A DNA stretch of 64,000 nt from Blastobasis lacticolella (taxonomy: Eukaryota > Arthropoda > Insecta > Lepidoptera > Blastobasidae). Shown piece after piece: positions 60,871 to 64,000 of this stretch (positions within the stretch are counted from its first letter, which is position 1; each line of letters starts with the position of its first letter). The position numbers and the translations under genes are program-made. The stretch lies in NCBI GenBank assembly GCA_905147135.1, contig LR990053.1, forward strand, positions 4,104,501 through 4,168,500, in the 5' to 3' direction. The notes below the pieces were generated by a model. It ran no database searches. It was not told the DNA's origin and worked only from the letters and a program-made list of their open reading frames with translations.

Positions 60871-61172
60871 TCCCTCCGGTCGACTTTGACCATTACCTAA
60901 TTTGTCCACTCTTAGGGTTATTTTCCGAAATTGACCTATTATGTGGTGTCACTACTCAAACAGCACACCTACCTACCTTTTCACCGTACGGCAAAGTACA
61001 GATTCCACATCCAAAACGAGAGTTGACACGTAACAGAAACTTTTCCGAGATGGGTATCGCAACGAAGGGTAAATACCCGAAAATAGTCGGTAGGGTCGTT
61101 CCGATGTTTTATCGAAGTTTAAAGTCGGTGATGGCACGCGCGATAGCCGTAATACCCCAAGTTTTGGGATAA
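60834..61172 (+). CDS. Unidentified 112-codon ORF, probably spurious
   Basis: The first 15 codons lie in element K. The remainder has moderate GC and a basic C-terminal half (HPKRELTRNRNFSEMG). No family recognised. Confidence 0.12.
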   Translation: MVGVYPTFSVGSIPPVDFDHYLICPLLGLFSEIDLLCGVTTQTAHLPTFSPYGKVQIPHPKRELTRNRNFSEMGIATKGKYPKIVGRVVPMFYRSLKSVMARAIAVIPQVLG

Positions 61173-62473
61173 GTCCGCCCCTCGACTGATACGGGCGCGG
61201 ATAAGACTCACAATTTTATTACAAGTCGCAACACGGTTTTACATACCTGAGGGAGTGAAACTTGACACATGGTCTTTTAATTTATTGAATAAAATGTTTG
61301 ACAAGCTATATTTTATAAGATGAAGAAAGTTTTACGTGCAGCGCAAGTTACATCATTCAATTGGTTAGCTCGACAAGGTCTTCCAATTAGAGCTTGTGAC
61401 TTCATAGTATGAATTATGATGTCCGAATGCTTTACGTAAGTTATTATAAAAGACAGAAACAGAAAACGGACTACTAAAGGCTATCTCGTATTTGTTTTTA
61501 CTTGGATAATAATGGCTTAATGTGCTTTTGGAGGAGAGTTCGTTATTTAATTTAGAACAAGTTACAAAAAATGAAGCGGACCCAGACTAAGTACTTTATT
61601 GCGTCACTGAGCGGACCACAGATACCTTCATGGTGGATATGAGCAGGCTAATCCGTTGTCAAAAACTATAATAATAATTAACTACTCATCAAGATAACAA
61701 ACATCTAACCTAAACAAACATTCTCTAACACCGTGAGTGAACGTGATTTCGCAAGTCAATAACAGATGACGCTACTAGTTCGAAATATTACTCTACGCGA
61801 ATAAACAACTTGCAACAAGAAAACTGAACGCCATATTAAATTCAGTTTCAAAATAAGAGTAATTACTCAGTTATGTATTTAATTTTGTATTACACGCGAT
61901 CCCGGATGGCTTTCGTAGCACTCAGTATGCTACGAGCATTCGTAGCGGCTCTACGGGTCTACGGAGGCTCTACGCTGTATTTTCGCGCCACCGAAACCGT
62001 AAAATGTCACCGATCTTGTGTATTTACACAAAAAATGCGGACGATTTTATTGTGTTTGTGTAGTATTTCGGTTAGCAACATTATAACTGATGTTTTAGTG
62101 AGTATTTACAGTGAGTAATAGAACAGATTTTGATGGTTAAGTTTGTACAGGAGCTAATGTGTCGTAAATAGGTGAGTTCGTTGATTATATTGTTTAAAGT
62201 ACTTGTTTATTGCTTACAGTAAATATTGTGTTTGATAATTTAGTGTTCTAAATAATGTATGGAAATTAGATAATGCATTTAGAATTTAGCTCCGTCATTT
62301 TGGGAAGTTTATCCAACATGCTAATCATGTTTAACAGTTGATTGGACTCTTGTCAGTATAGCAATTAACAATTTGGAAGTGTGCAATTTGCTGTATGTAA
62401 TCAGTATTAGGTTTATTTTACATTAACAGCATTGATGTGAACAAATATTTCATAATTTGATATTATAATCATT
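61173..62473. other. Unassigned DNA with a CTACG-rich patch
   Basis: 61905-61975 carries several CTACG/CGTAG motifs inside an 81-codon frame (61873-62118). It is GC-rich for this window and could be a promoter or first exon, but no motif supports a gene. Confidence 0.3.
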
Positions 62474-62517
62474 TTGGCGTCAATATTCGGTATACTTTTC
62501 CGGTCGGATACACTATC
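62474..62517 (-). repeat. SINE C stub
   Basis: TTTTGGCGTCAATATTCGGT joined directly to a head-like CCGGTCGGATACACTATC; the body is deleted. Confidence 0.5.
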
Positions 62518-62519
62518 TT

Positions 62520-62775
62520 TCCTCATAATCACAGCCCGCAAACAGTCCACTGCAGGACTAAGGGCTTCTCCCACGAAAGGGGAGGTTATTGCCGTAATCT
62601 CCAAGCTTGGCAGGCGGGATGGAAATCGCAGTATTATAAATATAACAATGGAAAACGCTGCTGCCCATTTTCCAGCCTACGGAGACTTAGATTTTTTCCT
62701 CTAATACATTAGTCGCATTAAACGACACCCACGAGTGTAAGGGGTTGGTGCCATTCTATTCTTCGGACACCACTT
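62520..62775 (-). repeat. Family B copy
   Basis: CATAATCACAGCCCGCAAAC to GACACCACTTC with all internal blocks present. It abuts the SINE C stub. Confidence 0.85.
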
Positions 62776-62954
62776 CTTTCCTACTCCTACCTAATACTTC
62801 TTAATTCAATTTGTTGCGGGTTCCAAGATAGTGTTAGCTTGTCCTCGAGCGCGCCTTAGTGTCGATACTCAGGACCTGTGTGGTCGCCGTTGTAGATCCT
62901 GGCTACACAGGAGTTGCAGCGGTGGGAATAAGTGGTAGGGCAAAGCCTGATTAA

Positions 62955-63297
62955 TCCGGGCTGTGCTCTAGTGTGCAAGGGCCCGGTGTCCGCCTTGACC
63001 ATGATCCAGGATTTGGCAGATCAGGTAATTACAGCGACTGCCATCTAACCTCCGTGACCTCGATACCAGGGGAACATGACCAGATTGGATCATAATCGTG
63101 TCTGTATGTGTATACAGACGCCTGAATGTGCAGGTTTTGTCACGATATTTTCCCCCACCGTAACAGCATCGGTTAGCATTCAACTAATGTACATAACTCA
63201 GAAAATAGTCATTAGTACTTGGCAGCAGTGAGATAGACCCCGGTACCTCTCCCATAGCGAGTCGGAAACCATTACCACTAAGCTACGGGATGCTTGC
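62955..63297 (-). repeat. SINE C, near full-length
   Basis: GGCCCGGTGTCCGCCTTGAC, GACTGCCATCTAACCTCCG, CACCGTAACAGCATCGGTTA and a degraded head (CACTAAGCTACGGGATGC). Confidence 0.8.
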
Positions 63298-63644
63298 GTT
63301 TAATTATAACAAATTAACGCACTGCATGTACGAAAAATGTACAACTTAATCGCCACATCACAATAAACATCACTTTCAATCGAAATGGCAATAATGAAAC
63401 GTTAATTCCCCAATATTTTAGAGTACCACTGCCCCATTGTTCCGACCATTTATTGAGCTGATATCAGTTTATCGGGTTTCCAGTGCGTTGGTTTCATTCG
63501 ACGCAGCATGCCGCCTCCGTAATTATTTGAATTCACTCGTATTTATATTTTACTTTGAACAAATAGTTGTTAACATGCCTTTTAAATCTGCGTGAATAAT
63601 TTCGATGCAAGGTTTTGGAAGATATTAAACCGGTTTATGTATAT
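63298..63644. other. Unassigned DNA
   Basis: No supported feature. Confidence 0.4.
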
Positions 63645-63930
63645 ACTATGCAGTAACAAACGAGCAGATAGTCCACCTGATGGTTAACGGTAACTGTCGC
63701 CCACAACATTTACGATTCATGCATTTAGGTTGCAGGCAACAAAAATGCAGAACCGCAGGTGCGTTGTCACTGTGAGCATTGACATGAAATGCCTCAAGCC
63801 TGTAATTGCGCTGGCTACCTCATCATTCAAACCGGAACACAATAATGTCAGCATTGTTGCTTGGCGGCAGAAATAGGTGGTACCCACCCAGGTGGGCTCC
63901 TCAGGCTGGATATAGACCTACTACCTGATA
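63645..63930 (-). repeat. LINE 3' end, family F-prime, longer copy
   Basis: ACGAGCAGATAGTCCACCTG, CTGTCGCCCACAACATTTAC, GGTTGCAGGCAACAAAAATG and GGTACCCACCCAGGTGGGC. It extends the copy at 26765 toward the coding side. Confidence 0.65.
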
Positions 63931-64000
63931 AACGGTTGTCATTACATCAACAATATAAGGCTGGCCTCTTCTTTGGTCAGAGGGGTTGTATCACCAGACA

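Overview
The window is nuclear DNA from an insect, almost certainly a lepidopteran (moth or butterfly; species not determinable). It is AT-rich, has spliced genes with GT-AG introns, and is packed with insect-type repeats: tRNA-derived SINEs, CR1/RTE-like LINE 3' ends with microsatellite tails, and MITEs. I see no bacterial genes, rRNA, free-standing tRNA or CRISPR array.

One host gene can be reconstructed completely. It lies on the minus strand between 35374 (start codon) and 4962 (stop codon) and has six coding exons: 35211-35374, 17132-17342, 10145-10400, 8969-9634, 5767-5948 and 4962-5123. All five junctions keep the reading frame and use GT-AG sites. The 546-residue product is an SLC22-type organic cation transporter of the major facilitator superfamily. 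A TATA-like box lies upstream of the start codon. Introns 1 (17.9 kb), 2 (6.7 kb) and 4 (3.0 kb) are full of repeats.

Right of the gene (35.4-64 kb) I find no convincing host exon. The landmarks are two CR1-like LINEs. The first (about 38.45-42.63 kb) has an ORF1 remnant, an endonuclease segment and a reverse transcriptase, broken by frameshifts and a small deletion. The second (about 52.2-54.7 kb) is 5'-truncated but its 716-codon reverse transcriptase frame is open. Two weak unidentified ORFs (55895-56233 and 60834-61172) are listed with low confidence.

The rest is a nested repeat landscape. I use working labels: SINE A (tRNA head plus conserved 3' part), family B (about 270 bp retroposon), SINE C (tRNA-like head, about 340 bp), MITE D, LINE ends E and F, RTE-like ends R and G, a Lep-type family H that carries a CCCTAC tract, element I with inverted terminal units, a local duplication J, and element K. 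Several insertions are nested (MITE in SINE A, B in SINE A, D in SINE C, SINE C in J, E in K), so relative ages can be ordered.

The most unusual signals are four near-perfect 17-21 bp hairpins with tiny loops that look like template-switch events, one of them inside a family B copy whose sisters lack it; a two-part stem-loop shared by the 3' ends of five different LINE tails; element I; and a LINE inserted within about 30 bp of an exon 2 splice donor that leaves an open frame through the intron.
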